11,013 nt of DNA from NZQO01 sp964639255 (lineage in GTDB: Bacteria > Bacteroidota > Bacteroidia > Flavobacteriales > Flavobacteriaceae), in assembly GCA_964639255.1 (NCBI GenBank), contig CAZXDP010000072.1, positions 1 to 11,013 on the forward strand, in the 5' to 3' direction. The notes beneath the pieces are model-generated. The model ran no database searches. It was given only the letters and a program-made list of their open reading frames with translations, and was not told the origin of the DNA. Made by a program: the position numbers and the translations under genes. Of this stretch, positions 1-7,044 are shown piece by piece; position 1 is the stretch's first letter; every line of letters begins with the position of its first letter.

Positions 1-422
1 GCTGCGCAAAAAATTACTTTTTTCATAATTAAAAAGATTTAAAGTTAATATTGGTTAAAAAAATATTGGTTACTACAAATTATTAAAGAACTTCAGGTTT
101 CCCTGTACCCTATCTCTAAGACAGGGAGATACGCTTTGAAATTTCAAACCTGTGTACACATATGTACACATCAAAATTTGTGGGGATACCTTATTGTTAA
201 AAGACCATACTATCATTTCCAAAATGGATACAGAGATCGCATTTTTTAATATGGTAAATTGAGGAGTGTTGCACTCAAGCAGTCAAAAACTTCTCTTGAA
301 TTACATTTCAAATATCTAACATTTTTGCAGATTAGAACATACGTAGATACACGTACTTTCCACAATGCGAGACAATTGTAGGATTTTTCGTGTTAATATT
401 TTTGGTAAGAATCGACGTACAT
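1..422. other. Non-coding stretch with several small repeats
   Basis: I find no credible gene here on either strand; the reading frames are short. The stretch is AT-rich. It holds an 11-bp direct repeat AATATTGGTTA (47-57 and 62-72), a 7-bp inverted repeat CAGGTTT/AAACCTG (94-100 with 146-152) enclosing a second inverted repeat CCCTGT/ACAGGG (101-106 with 121-126), and a 14-bp palindrome TTTGAAATTTCAAA (135-148). It also has two tandem 10-bp units TGTACACATA/TGTACACATC (153-172) and a small hairpin GAGTG-TTG-CACTC (264-276). These could be parts of a structured RNA, regulatory sites for a gene left of the window, or chance in AT-rich DNA. Confidence 0.5.
376..404 (+). promoter_or_regulatory. 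Possible Bacteroidota-type promoter
   Basis: TTG at 376-378 is followed after 18 bp by TATTTTTG at 397-404, close to the Bacteroidota sigma-A pattern (TTTG, about 19 bp, TAnnTTTG). A start near 411 would run straight into the hairpin at 424-460, so the product would be only about 50 nt. Such boxes are common by chance in AT-rich DNA. Confidence 0.3.
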
Positions 423-423
423 A

Positions 424-460
424 AAAAAAGGTCGTCCAACTACGTGAAACGACCTTTTTT
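424..460. terminator. Bidirectional rho-independent terminator after glnN
   Basis: A perfect 12-bp inverted repeat (AAAAAAGGTCGT, 424-435, with ACGACCTTTTTT, 449-460) surrounds a 13-nt loop. The A/T flanks give a T-tract in either direction. It lies about 30 bp past the glnN stop codon and can also stop plus-strand transcripts coming from the left. Confidence 0.9.
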
Positions 461-490
461 GTACAAATGTTAATTTTTTGTTAAAAGGAT

Positions 491-2677
491 TTATCTCGTA
501 AATAGCAGCTCCCTATACTTGGTCATGGGCCATAATTCGTCATCTACCAGCAGCTCCAACTTATCGCAGTGGTACCTAATTTCATCAAAATAAACCCGTA
601 CATCGTCGCAATAGGAAAAGGCCCGCTCCTCTGCATCCTCGATCTTGTTCGCCTTCTTACGGGCTTCGATCATATCGTTAATCCCTTTGTTGATTTTGGC
701 AATATGTTCGGAAATCTTCTCGATGAGCTGCAGTTGCTCGCCGGCCACCTTTTTAAAACTTGTACCGTATATATTCTTGAGGCCCTGCACATTCTCTATT
801 AAAAGATTTTGATAGCGAATGGCCGTTGGAATGACGTGGTTGCGGGCAATATCTCCCAAGATCCTTCCTTCAATCTGTATGCGGAGGGCATAGTCTTCAG
901 CCTCAATCTCGTGGCGTGCCTCGATTTCTGTTCGGCTCATAATGCCCAGTTCTTCGAACAAGGCAATGTTCTTATCCGAAATTCGGGCCTTCAATGCCTG
1001 GGGGGTGGTCTTATAATTGCTTAATCCGCGTTTCTTTGCCTCTTTTTCCCAAGCTTCTCCATACCCATCGCCCTCAAAGCGAATTCGCTTGCTGTCCTTA
1101 ATATATTCACGCAGCACGTTGAAGATCGCATCGTCCTTTTTCATCTTCTTGTTCTTGATGAGGCCATCTACCTTTTTCTTGAACTCATTAAGTTGCTTCG
1201 CTACTATGGCATTCAAAACCGTCATCGGGTTAGCACAATTGGCCTTGCTACCCACGGCCCGGAATTCGAACTTATTTCCGGTAAAGGCAAAAGGAGAGGT
1301 ACGGTTGCGATCTGTGTTATCTAGCAAAATCTCTGGGATTTTACCCACAACGTTCAGTTTCAAATCGGTTTTCTCCTGTGGCGACAGCTTTCCATCGGTC
1401 ACCTTTTCCAGTTCATCAAGCACCTCTGTTAGCTGCGACCCAATAAAGACCGAAATAATGGCCGGCGGTGCTTCGTTGGCACCCAAGCGATGATCGTTGC
1501 TGGCACTGGCTATGGAAGCTCGGAGCAATTCCTCGTAATCGTTCACCGCTTTTATGGTGTTGATGAAGAAGGTTAAGAACTGAAGGTTCTTCATAGGCGT
1601 ACTGCCAGGGCCCAACAGGTTTACACCGGTATCGGTCGCCAACGACCAATTGTTGTGCTTCCCGCTTCCATTTACACCTGCAAACGGTTTTTCGTGGAAC
1701 AATACCTTAAAATTGTGGCGATCGGCAATTTTGTCCATCACGTCCATCAACAACGAATTATGGTCTACCGCCAAGTTCGTTTCCTCGAAGATGGGCGCCA
1801 ACTCAAACTGGTTGGGAGCCACTTCGTTGTGGCGGGTTTTTACCGGGATACCCAACAGCATACATTCGGTCTCTAAATCGCGCATATAATTAAGAACACG
1901 AGCTGGAATGCTGCCAAAATAGTGGTCGTCCAACTGCTGTCCCTTGGCTGAGGTATGGCCCAATAGGGTGCGTCCGGCTAGGGCGATATCGGGGCGCGAT
2001 GCGATGAGCGCTTTATCGATAAGGAAATATTCCTGTTCCCACCCCAAGGTGGCATTTACTTTTTTTACGTTCTTATCAAAATACTTCGCCACAGCTGTTG
2101 CTGCACTGTCCACTTCCTGGAGCGCACGCAACAAGGGGGTTTTATAATCTAAAGCCTCGCCTGTATAGGCCACAAAAACTGTGGGAATACAAAGGGTGGT
2201 TCCGTAAATGAAGGCCGGAGAAGTAGGGTCCCAAGCGGTATAGCCCCGTGCCTCGAAGGTATTTCGAATACCCCCGTGTGGAAAGCTGGAGGCATCGGGC
2301 TCCTGTTGTACCAATTGTCCGCCCCCAAACTTCTCAATGCTTTGGCCGTTGTCTATGGTTTCAAAAAAAGCATCGTGCTTTTCGGCAGTGGCACCCGTTA
2401 ACGGCTGAAACCAGTGCGTGTAGTGTGTAGCTCCTTTGCTGATAGCCCACTCCTTCATTCCCGTGGAAATGTGATCAGCCATATCGCGATTTATTTTTGA
2501 ACCTGTTTGAATAGCATCCATCACACTATTGAATGATGTCTTGGTTAAATACTGCCGCATGGCAGCTTCGTTGAACACGTTCTTCGCAAAAATTTCAGAT
2601 CGGCGTACTGGCTCTTCGACCTTAACCGGCAATCGATTAAAAGTTTCCTTGATGGCATGAAAGCGTAGGGTTGACAT
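491..2677 (-). CDS. glnN: Glutamine synthetase, type III (GlnN)
   Basis: ATP-dependent ligation of ammonia to glutamate, the main entry of ammonium into organic nitrogen in the cytoplasm. The 728-residue length is typical of GSIII and much longer than the ~450-470 residues of GSI. Visible catalytic motifs are GWEQEYF (about 212-218, metal-binding Glu), HNEVAPNQFE (283-292), NGSGKHNNWS (336-345), NDHRLGANEAPP (394-405) and the ATP/phosphate segment RNRTSPFAFTGNKFEFR (457-473). The long N-terminal region and the helical, charged C-terminal region after about 500 match the GSIII-specific extensions. The ATG at 2677 gives the expected MSTLRF start. There is no obvious Shine-Dalgarno sequence, as is usual in this phylum. 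It appears monocistronic: its own promoter lies upstream and a strong terminator follows. No amtB or glnK lies beside it in the window. All key motifs are intact. Confidence 0.97.
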   Translation of the reverse strand: MSTLRFHAIKETFNRLPVKVEEPVRRSEIFAKNVFNEAAMRQYLTKTSFNSVMDAIQTGSKINRDMADHISTGMKEWAISKGATHYTHWFQPLTGATAEKHDAFFETIDNGQSIEKFGGGQLVQQEPDASSFPHGGIRNTFEARGYTAWDPTSPAFIYGTTLCIPTVFVAYTGEALDYKTPLLRALQEVDSAATAVAKYFDKNVKKVNATLGWEQEYFLIDKALIASRPDIALAGRTLLGHTSAKGQQLDDHYFGSIPARVLNYMRDLETECMLLGIPVKTRHNEVAPNQFELAPIFEETNLAVDHNSLLMDVMDKIADRHNFKVLFHEKPFAGVNGSGKHNNWSLATDTGVNLLGPGSTPMKNLQFLTFFINTIKAVNDYEELLRASIASASNDHRLGANEAPPAIISVFIGSQLTEVLDELEKVTDGKLSPQEKTDLKLNVVGKIPEILLDNTDRNRTSPFAFTGNKFEFRAVGSKANCANPMTVLNAIVAKQLNEFKKKVDGLIKNKKMKKDDAIFNVLREYIKDSKRIRFEGDGYGEAWEKEAKKRGLSNYKTTPQALKARISDKNIALFEELGIMSRTEIEARHEIEAEDYALRIQIEGRILGDIARNHVIPTAIRYQNLLIENVQGLKNIYGTSFKKVAGEQLQLIEKISEHIAKINKGINDMIEARKKANKIEDAEERAFSYCDDVRVYFDEIRYHCDKLELLVDDELWPMTKYRELLFTR

Positions 2678-2708
2678 AATAAGTTGTGTTTTTTAAAATT
2701 GGACTTGG

Positions 2709-2716
2709 CAAAAATA
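2709..2716 (-). promoter_or_regulatory. glnN promoter -7 element
   Basis: Read on the minus strand the sequence is TATTTTTG, a perfect TAnnTTTG box, 32 bp upstream of the glnN start. Transcription would begin near 2702, leaving a leader of about 25 nt. No good TTTG box is visible at the usual distance upstream, which would fit a promoter that needs an activator. Confidence 0.55.
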
Positions 2717-2732
2717 CATCTTTTCCGTTTTT

Positions 2733-2806
2733 ACCCCCTATTTTTTAATGTTAACTTATTGACAAATTATACTTTTCAGAATAACACCCCCTAAACAAAT
2801 AGGGGT
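2733..2806. promoter_or_regulatory. Repeated TAGGGG(G)T motifs upstream of glnN
   Basis: ACCCCCTA occurs at 2733-2740 and again at 2786-2793, 53 bp apart (about five helical turns). The second copy also forms an inverted repeat, CCCCTA-N6-TAGGGG (2788-2805). The motifs lie just upstream of the glnN -7 box, where an activator or repressor would bind. The binding protein is unknown to me; nitrogen control is an inference from the gene. Confidence 0.4.
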
Positions 2807-2917
2807 ATGTTTCAGAAATAAGTTATTTAATTGATAGTAATATTGAAATACGTCATAATGCCATAATACCGCATATGCGTTGCGCGTGTTCATCGCATTA
2901 CGAAAAGATCAGAGCAT

Positions 2918-3868
2918 TTAGTTCAGAAACGCCAAGCCGACAAATAGCGCATATGCCAAGACGATGGCCAGCCCCTTGTAACGCCCCATCTCAAACTTAA
3001 CTGGCAGGAATGCCAACGGAATGAGCACTGCCGCAAAGCCAATCATCCAGAAGATATCGTTGGTGAGCACCTCGGTGCTGTTCACGATAATAGGGTGAAT
3101 AAGAGCGGTAAGGCCTAGGACCGAGGCAATGTTAAAAATATTGGAACCTATTAGGTTGCCTAACGAGATAGCCTTTTCCCTACGTAGGGCGGCAATGACC
3201 GAGGCAGCCAGTTCGGGAACGCTAGTTCCTACTGAAATCATCGTAACGGCAATGACCCGTTCGCTTACCCCTAGCGCCGTGGCGAGATCTACCGCACCGG
3301 TGACCAAAAGTTCGCTGCCGCCGTATAGTGCCCCGCCACCTATAAGCAGCCATATCACCAATTTTACATTCGATGTTTGCGAGAGCCCCTCGTCTACCTC
3401 CTCTTCGGAAAGTTCTTTCTGTTGGTTGCGTGCCCTTTTTATGAGAAGGAAAAGGTATATTATAATAAGGAGTACGAAAATCCCCCCTTCCACCCGGGAA
3501 AGCACGGTGCCGCTCGATAGGAAAAAGTAGAGCAACATCGAAAGCACCATCATCACCGGCCAGTTCAGCTTGTAGAAATCGCGATCGATCCCCAAGGGCG
3601 CTATAACCGCGGTGATGCCCAGCACCAATCCAATATTGGCGATGTTGGAGCCTATCACGTTTCCTAAGGCAATATCGGAAAAACCAGTAAGTGCTGCCTG
3701 AAGACTTACCAGCAACTCGGGGGCCGAGGTTGCAAAAGATACCACGGTAAGGCCAATGACCATTTTGGAAAGTTTCAGCTTGAACGAAAGCGCTACGGAA
3801 GCACGCACTAAAAATTCCCCGCCCACAACGAGCAAGATCAACCCCAGGAAAATAAACAAAATGGACAT
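2918..3868 (-). CDS. Calcium/sodium (cation/calcium) antiporter, CaxA/YrbG type
   Basis: Inner-membrane exchanger of the Ca2+:cation antiporter superfamily, expected to export Ca2+ (or a similar cation) against Na+ or H+. It has 316 residues and about ten hydrophobic segments. The two inverted alpha-repeats that define the family are clear: TVVSFATSAPELLVS...GNVIGSNIANIG (about 41-80) and MISVGTSVPELAAS...GNLIGSNIFNIAS (about 210-249). Each carries the ion-binding Glu (E51, E219) and the GSN motif. A charged cytoplasmic loop (about 144-169, rich in Lys/Glu) separates the halves. The frame stays open 28 codons upstream, but only to a TTG codon in poor context, and that extension does not look like a membrane exchanger N-terminus. 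I therefore start at ATG 3868 (MSILFIFLGL). It is divergent from the BlaI/M56 operon. No clear terminator is seen. Confidence 0.93.
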   Translation of the reverse strand: MSILFIFLGLILLVVGGEFLVRASVALSFKLKLSKMVIGLTVVSFATSAPELLVSLQAALTGFSDIALGNVIGSNIANIGLVLGITAVIAPLGIDRDFYKLNWPVMMVLSMLLYFFLSSGTVLSRVEGGIFVLLIIIYLFLLIKRARNQQKELSEEEVDEGLSQTSNVKLVIWLLIGGGALYGGSELLVTGAVDLATALGVSERVIAVTMISVGTSVPELAASVIAALRREKAISLGNLIGSNIFNIASVLGLTALIHPIIVNSTEVLTNDIFWMIGFAAVLIPLAFLPVKFEMGRYKGLAIVLAYALFVGLAFLN

Positions 3869-3955
3869 AGCAATATTTGTACGCGAAGATACTAAGATTC
3901 GGTTTTCTTTCCTGAACAAAAAATTTTGAGGAAAAATAACCCTGCGAAACAATAA

Positions 3956-3994
3956 ATAACTATATTTATAGTTATAAAACTAATAATATAGTTA
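3956..3994. promoter_or_regulatory. Twin dyad operator, likely for the BlaI-family repressor
   Basis: A near-perfect palindrome with 9-bp arms (ATAACTATA-TT-TATAGTTAT, 3956-3975) is followed by a second, weaker dyad. Both contain AACTA-N6-TAGTT (3958-3973 and 3978-3993), so their centres are exactly 20 bp apart, two helical turns. They end about 23 bp before the repressor start codon. BlaI/MecI dimers are known to bind short AT-rich dyads in their own promoters; that this repressor binds here is inference. A weak -7 candidate, TAACCTTG, lies at 3993-4000, so binding would cover the promoter. Confidence 0.6.
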
Positions 3995-4016
3995 ACCTTG
4001 TAATTTTATAATTACC

Positions 4017-4370
4017 ATGGATTCACTGACAAAGAAAGAAGAGCAGATTATGCAGGCACTATGGAAGCTGGAACAGGCCTTTGTGAAAGAGATAGTGGCT
4101 ATCCTGCCAGAAGACAATCATTACAACACGGTTTCTACCATTGTTCGGAATTTGGAGGAGAAACAATTTGTGGGCCACAAAGCTTTCGGAAAGACACATC
4201 AGTATTTTCCTATCGTCTCTAAAGAAGCTTATACAAAGCGCTTTATGAAACAAGCGACCGAACAATTTTTCGATAACAGCTATAAAAACATGGTGTCTTT
4301 CTTTGCCAAAGAGGAAAAGATAAGTGCCGACGAGCTTCGGGAAATCCTGAGAATCATAGAAAAAAACTAA
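4017..4370 (+). CDS. BlaI/MecI/CopY-family transcriptional repressor
   Basis: DNA-binding repressor of 117 residues, normal for the family. The N-terminal winged helix fits the BlaI pattern: LTKKEEQIMQALWKLEQAFVK (about 4-24), then HYNTVSTIVRNLEEKQFV (about 35-52) as the recognition-helix region, and GHKAFGKTHQYFP as the wing. The C-terminal half (about 70-117) is helical and would dimerise; in the family it holds the site cut by the partner protease. The gene starts at ATG 4017, and its stop is 5 bp before the downstream peptidase gene, so the two are one operon. It probably represses itself through the twin dyads just upstream. With no beta-lactamase or mecA nearby and no sensor domain in the partner, there is no reason to link it to antibiotic resistance. 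Confidence 0.93.
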   Translation: MDSLTKKEEQIMQALWKLEQAFVKEIVAILPEDNHYNTVSTIVRNLEEKQFVGHKAFGKTHQYFPIVSKEAYTKRFMKQATEQFFDNSYKNMVSFFAKEEKISADELREILRIIEKN

Positions 4371-4375
4371 AGGTT

Positions 4376-6295
4376 ATGGAAGGTGTTTTACTGTACTTAT
4401 TGAAATCGTCCATCGTACTGGCTTGCTTTCAGGGTATCTACTTCTGGTTCCTAAGAGATCAAACTTGGGCCTTTGCTAAACGGTTTTATTTGCTTTTAGG
4501 AGTTTTAACGGCTGTCCTTTTTCCGCTTTTTTACATTACCCATACCATTCAGCTGGAAACCACCTTCTCCCAGCAAAACTCGCTAGCACCGCTCACTTCC
4601 ATGCAACCGGATTCGGTACTGGAGAACACCTCAGCTAGCAACGCCCTCTCAATGGGCGAATGGCTTTTTTTGCTTTACCTGCTGGGCGTGGCGTCTTTAT
4701 TATTTTATTATGGAAAATCACTTCTTTGTCTCCTTTCGTGGCTGCGAAACCACCCTCTTGTAAAACGGAATGGATGCCGATTTATATACACACAGCGACC
4801 TGTGGCACCCTTTTCGATTTTCAATTATATTGTGATAAATCCCGAACACTATGGCGATCTTGATCGTTCAATTATTGAAACCCACGAAACTGTGCACGTC
4901 AAGCAATACCATTGGGTTGACACACTGCTCAGCACCCTTTTTTGCTGCCTGCTTTGGTGGAATCCCTTGGTGTGGCATTACCGAAAACTTATAAGCGAAA
5001 ATCTAGAATATTTGGCCGATGCCCATAGTGTCGCCCAACTTCAGGACTCCAAAAAATACCAGTTCACCTTGGTAAAGGCAGCCGTTGGACAGCGTTCCCC
5101 TGCCCTTTCCATACCATTTTATCAATCAATAAATCGGTGGCGTATCTTGAGAACTACCTTTCAGTTTCCCCGATCTGCCACTCTAATCAAAAAACGAATC
5201 GTCATGCTAAACAAACAGCCCACACAGAAAAGAAACTTTTTGGCAACCTTATTCCTCTTGCCACTTTTGGCGGTATTTCTTTATAGTTTTAACGTTCGGA
5301 AGGAATATGTACATACTTCGGCACTACCAGCAAAAGCGACGAATGCATCGCTGGAGACTACTGAATCGCCCATACCGTCCGAAAAAATTCCATTTGAAAA
5401 AAGCCATCTTTCATCTGAAGAAAAAACACCAACCAACGCCCAGCCGTCACCACAACATGTCGTGAAGGGAATATCAAGACCGATGGCTTCCTCGAGCAGT
5501 AACACCAACGATGTGAAAGCTGGTCCTCCCGTCGATATTCAGATTACAAAAAACACCAGTTTGGAAGAGTTACGGGAGCTTCAGCAACAATTAATGGATG
5601 AGCACGGAATAGAATTCGAATTCAGCAACGTTAATTATAACGAAAATGCAGAGATTACCAGTATTTCCATAGCGTACCAAGACAAGTATGGCAACAATAG
5701 TAATTATACCGTGCAAGGAGATGGGCCCATCAATACGATCATCCTTACCGTGAGCGAAGACGGCAGGTTACGTATGCATTCTGAAATGACCGAAGCACAG
5801 CGAAAGCGATTTGAGAACAGGCGCGAACGCCGCGACCAACAAATGGAAATGCGCAAGGAGCGGCTTGAAGAACGGCGCCAACAAATGAAACAACGTATGG
5901 ATTCTGCCTACGGATCTGTAGATCGAATGGAAGCGATGAAACAACGCATGGAGGAGCGAAAGCGTGCTGTGGAATCTAGAATGGCCGCGCGAGCGTTTTA
6001 CCGAGGCAATGAAAATCGCCAAGACAACAATGACCGTAGTTTACACGGAATTGTCACAATGGACAAGGGAACGCTCGTAATCGACAAAACCACCACCGAT
6101 GCCGAACTGGCTCGTAAAAAAGCCGAACTCGCTGAACGGGGAATCACCTTTACCTACAAAAAGGTGACCCGCAACGAAGCAGGCGAAATTACCGGGATAA
6201 AGCTTTCGGTTGACGATGGCGAGGGTAGCGAGTCTAATACCACCGTTAAAACCGACAATGGGGAGCCAATAGACACCATTGTGATAAAATTATAA
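4376..6295 (+). CDS. M56-family (BlaR1-like) membrane metallopeptidase with duplicated C-terminal domain
   Basis: Integral-membrane zinc peptidase expected to relieve repression by the BlaI-type protein encoded 5 bp upstream; AAAGG just before the ATG can serve as ribosome binding site. Membrane segments lie at about 4-26, 36-55, 93-120 and 288-306, with a hydrophobic stretch at 183-200. The zinc site is H170-E-T-V-H174, with E211 of EYLAD (211-215) as likely third ligand. After the last membrane helix, about 330 residues should be periplasmic. They contain no penicillin-binding domain. Instead there is a Ser/Pro/Lys-rich linker (about 312-380), a domain at 386-465, a very charged Arg/Glu/Gln/Met helical stretch (466-545), and a second copy of the domain at 565-639. 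The copies share the pattern I-x-K-x-T, EL...L, GI-x-F, EIT-x-I, and PI-x-TI near the end. The signal sensed is unknown. Confidence 0.9.
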   Translation: MEGVLLYLLKSSIVLACFQGIYFWFLRDQTWAFAKRFYLLLGVLTAVLFPLFYITHTIQLETTFSQQNSLAPLTSMQPDSVLENTSASNALSMGEWLFLLYLLGVASLLFYYGKSLLCLLSWLRNHPLVKRNGCRFIYTQRPVAPFSIFNYIVINPEHYGDLDRSIIETHETVHVKQYHWVDTLLSTLFCCLLWWNPLVWHYRKLISENLEYLADAHSVAQLQDSKKYQFTLVKAAVGQRSPALSIPFYQSINRWRILRTTFQFPRSATLIKKRIVMLNKQPTQKRNFLATLFLLPLLAVFLYSFNVRKEYVHTSALPAKATNASLETTESPIPSEKIPFEKSHLSSEEKTPTNAQPSPQHVVKGISRPMASSSSNTNDVKAGPPVDIQITKNTSLEELRELQQQLMDEHGIEFEFSNVNYNENAEITSISIAYQDKYGNNSNYTVQGDGPINTIILTVSEDGRLRMHSEMTEAQRKRFENRRERRDQQMEMRKERLEERRQQMKQRMDSAYGSVDRMEAMKQRMEERKRAVESRMAARAFYRGNENRQDNNDRSLHGIVTMDKGTLVIDKTTTDAELARKKAELAERGITFTYKKVTRNEAGEITGIKLSVDDGEGSESNTTVKTDNGEPIDTIVIKL

Positions 6296-6318
6296 GGAAA
6301 TTAACCCTTTTTAGGAAC

Positions 6319-6349
6319 AAGCCCCTTGCGAAAGGGGCTTTTGTTTTTG
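6319..6349 (+). terminator. Rho-independent terminator of the BlaI/M56 operon
   Basis: A perfect 9-bp stem AAGCCCCTT (6319-6327) / AAGGGGCTT (6332-6340) is capped by the tetraloop GCGA (a GNRA loop) and followed by TTGTTTTTG. It lies 23 bp after the M56 stop codon. The opposite strand lacks a good T-tract, so it is oriented for plus-strand transcripts. Confidence 0.92.
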
Positions 6350-6362
6350 TACATTTAAGACC

Positions 6363-6515
6363 ATGAAAAAGAAAATTTTCAAAACCTTGGCCAAACTAAA
6401 CAAAAAGCTCCTTCCCAGCTTTACGAAAAAGGGCGTGGACCTTTCCAAGGCTTCCAAAATGCAGTTGGCCCTGTTCGCGTACAAGGCTTGGGTTACCAAA
6501 AATGCGTTGGACTAA
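6363..6515 (+). CDS. Small basic conserved-type protein, function unknown (50 aa)
   Basis: ATG AAA AAG AAA at 6363 opens a 50-codon frame ending in TAA at 6513-6515. The protein is very basic (about 14 Lys) at the N-terminus (MKKKIFKTLAKLNKKLLPSF), with a K-A-S-K-M-Q-L-A-L-F-A-Y-K-A-W middle and the end VTKNALD. It resembles short proteins I recall from flavobacterial genomes that are sometimes labelled 'SsrA-binding'; it is far too short to be SmpB, so I do not adopt that name. Its last codons overlap the end of convergent apt: the four bases CTAA at 6512-6515 hold both stop codons. It begins 23 bp after the M56 terminator stem, so it needs read-through or its own promoter, and I see only a poor one. 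Long coding-like wording and regular amino acid composition support it as real. Confidence 0.6.
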   Translation: MKKKIFKTLAKLNKKLLPSFTKKGVDLSKASKMQLALFAYKAWVTKNALD

Positions 6516-7024
6516 TACGTAAGAAGCGCCCTTACTTCGTGGCGCTTTAGTTTTTCAGCACCTTTCAGATATTCGAGCTCTATCAAAAAATTGCATTGGA
6601 CAATGGTGCCGCCCAGTTTCTCAATGAGCTTGCAGGCGGCACGGGCGGTACCTCCCGTAGCAAGAACATCGTCATGCAACAACACCCTATCTCCCTCTTT
6701 AATGGCATCTTCATGAATTTCGAGCGCATCCATACCATATTCCAAGGAATAGGGCTGTTTGAAGGTGGCACCGGGCAATTTGCCCGATTTCCGTATGGGA
6801 ACAAAGCCTGCGCCAAGCTCTCGCGCCAATAAGGTGGCGAAGAAAAATCCGCGGGATTCGATACCTGCCACTTTATCGATGGGCTGCATTTCGGTTAGCC
6901 GCAGCAATTCTTGTACGCAAAGCGAGAATGCCTGGGGATTAGCGAGCAGTGGGGTAATGTCCTTGAAGGTTACTCCCTGCTTTGGGAAATTTTCGATGTC
7001 GCGAATCCATTTGTCAAGTTGCAT
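6512..7024 (-). CDS. apt: Adenine phosphoribosyltransferase
   Basis: Cytoplasmic purine salvage enzyme converting adenine and PRPP to AMP and pyrophosphate. Its 170 residues are the usual Apt length. The PRPP-binding loop is VLLHDDVLATGGTA (114-127), including the DD pair and the TGGT phosphate loop. GIESRGF (54-60) and RKSGKLPG (78-85) match the conserved base/pyrophosphate and flexible-loop motifs; the N-terminal IRDIENFPKQGVTFKDITPLL (about 7-27) is also characteristic. ATG 7024 is the only sensible start. The gene lies 20 bp downstream of a small membrane protein on the same strand and is probably co-transcribed with it. Its 3' end overlaps the convergent 50-residue ORF by 4 bp. Confidence 0.97.
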   Translation of the reverse strand: MQLDKWIRDIENFPKQGVTFKDITPLLANPQAFSLCVQELLRLTEMQPIDKVAGIESRGFFFATLLARELGAGFVPIRKSGKLPGATFKQPYSLEYGMDALEIHEDAIKEGDRVLLHDDVLATGGTARAACKLIEKLGGTIVQCNFLIELEYLKGAEKLKRHEVRALLTY

Positions 7025-7044
7025 AGCGCTTTTTTAGTGGTTTT

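Noticed and set aside
2870..2879. 10-bp palindrome CGCATATGCG, with GCATATGC again at 2949-2956
   Set aside because: No loop or T-tract, so not a terminator for the antiporter; the second copy is inside coding sequence and is probably coincidence.
3869..3952. A 28-codon N-terminal extension of the antiporter
   Set aside because: It would start at TTG, has no ribosome binding site, and the membrane exchanger begins properly at ATG 3868.
4376..6295. Beta-lactam resistance sensor (true BlaR1/MecR1)
   Set aside because: The peptidase part fits, but the C-terminal penicillin-binding domain is absent and no beta-lactamase or mecA gene is in the window.
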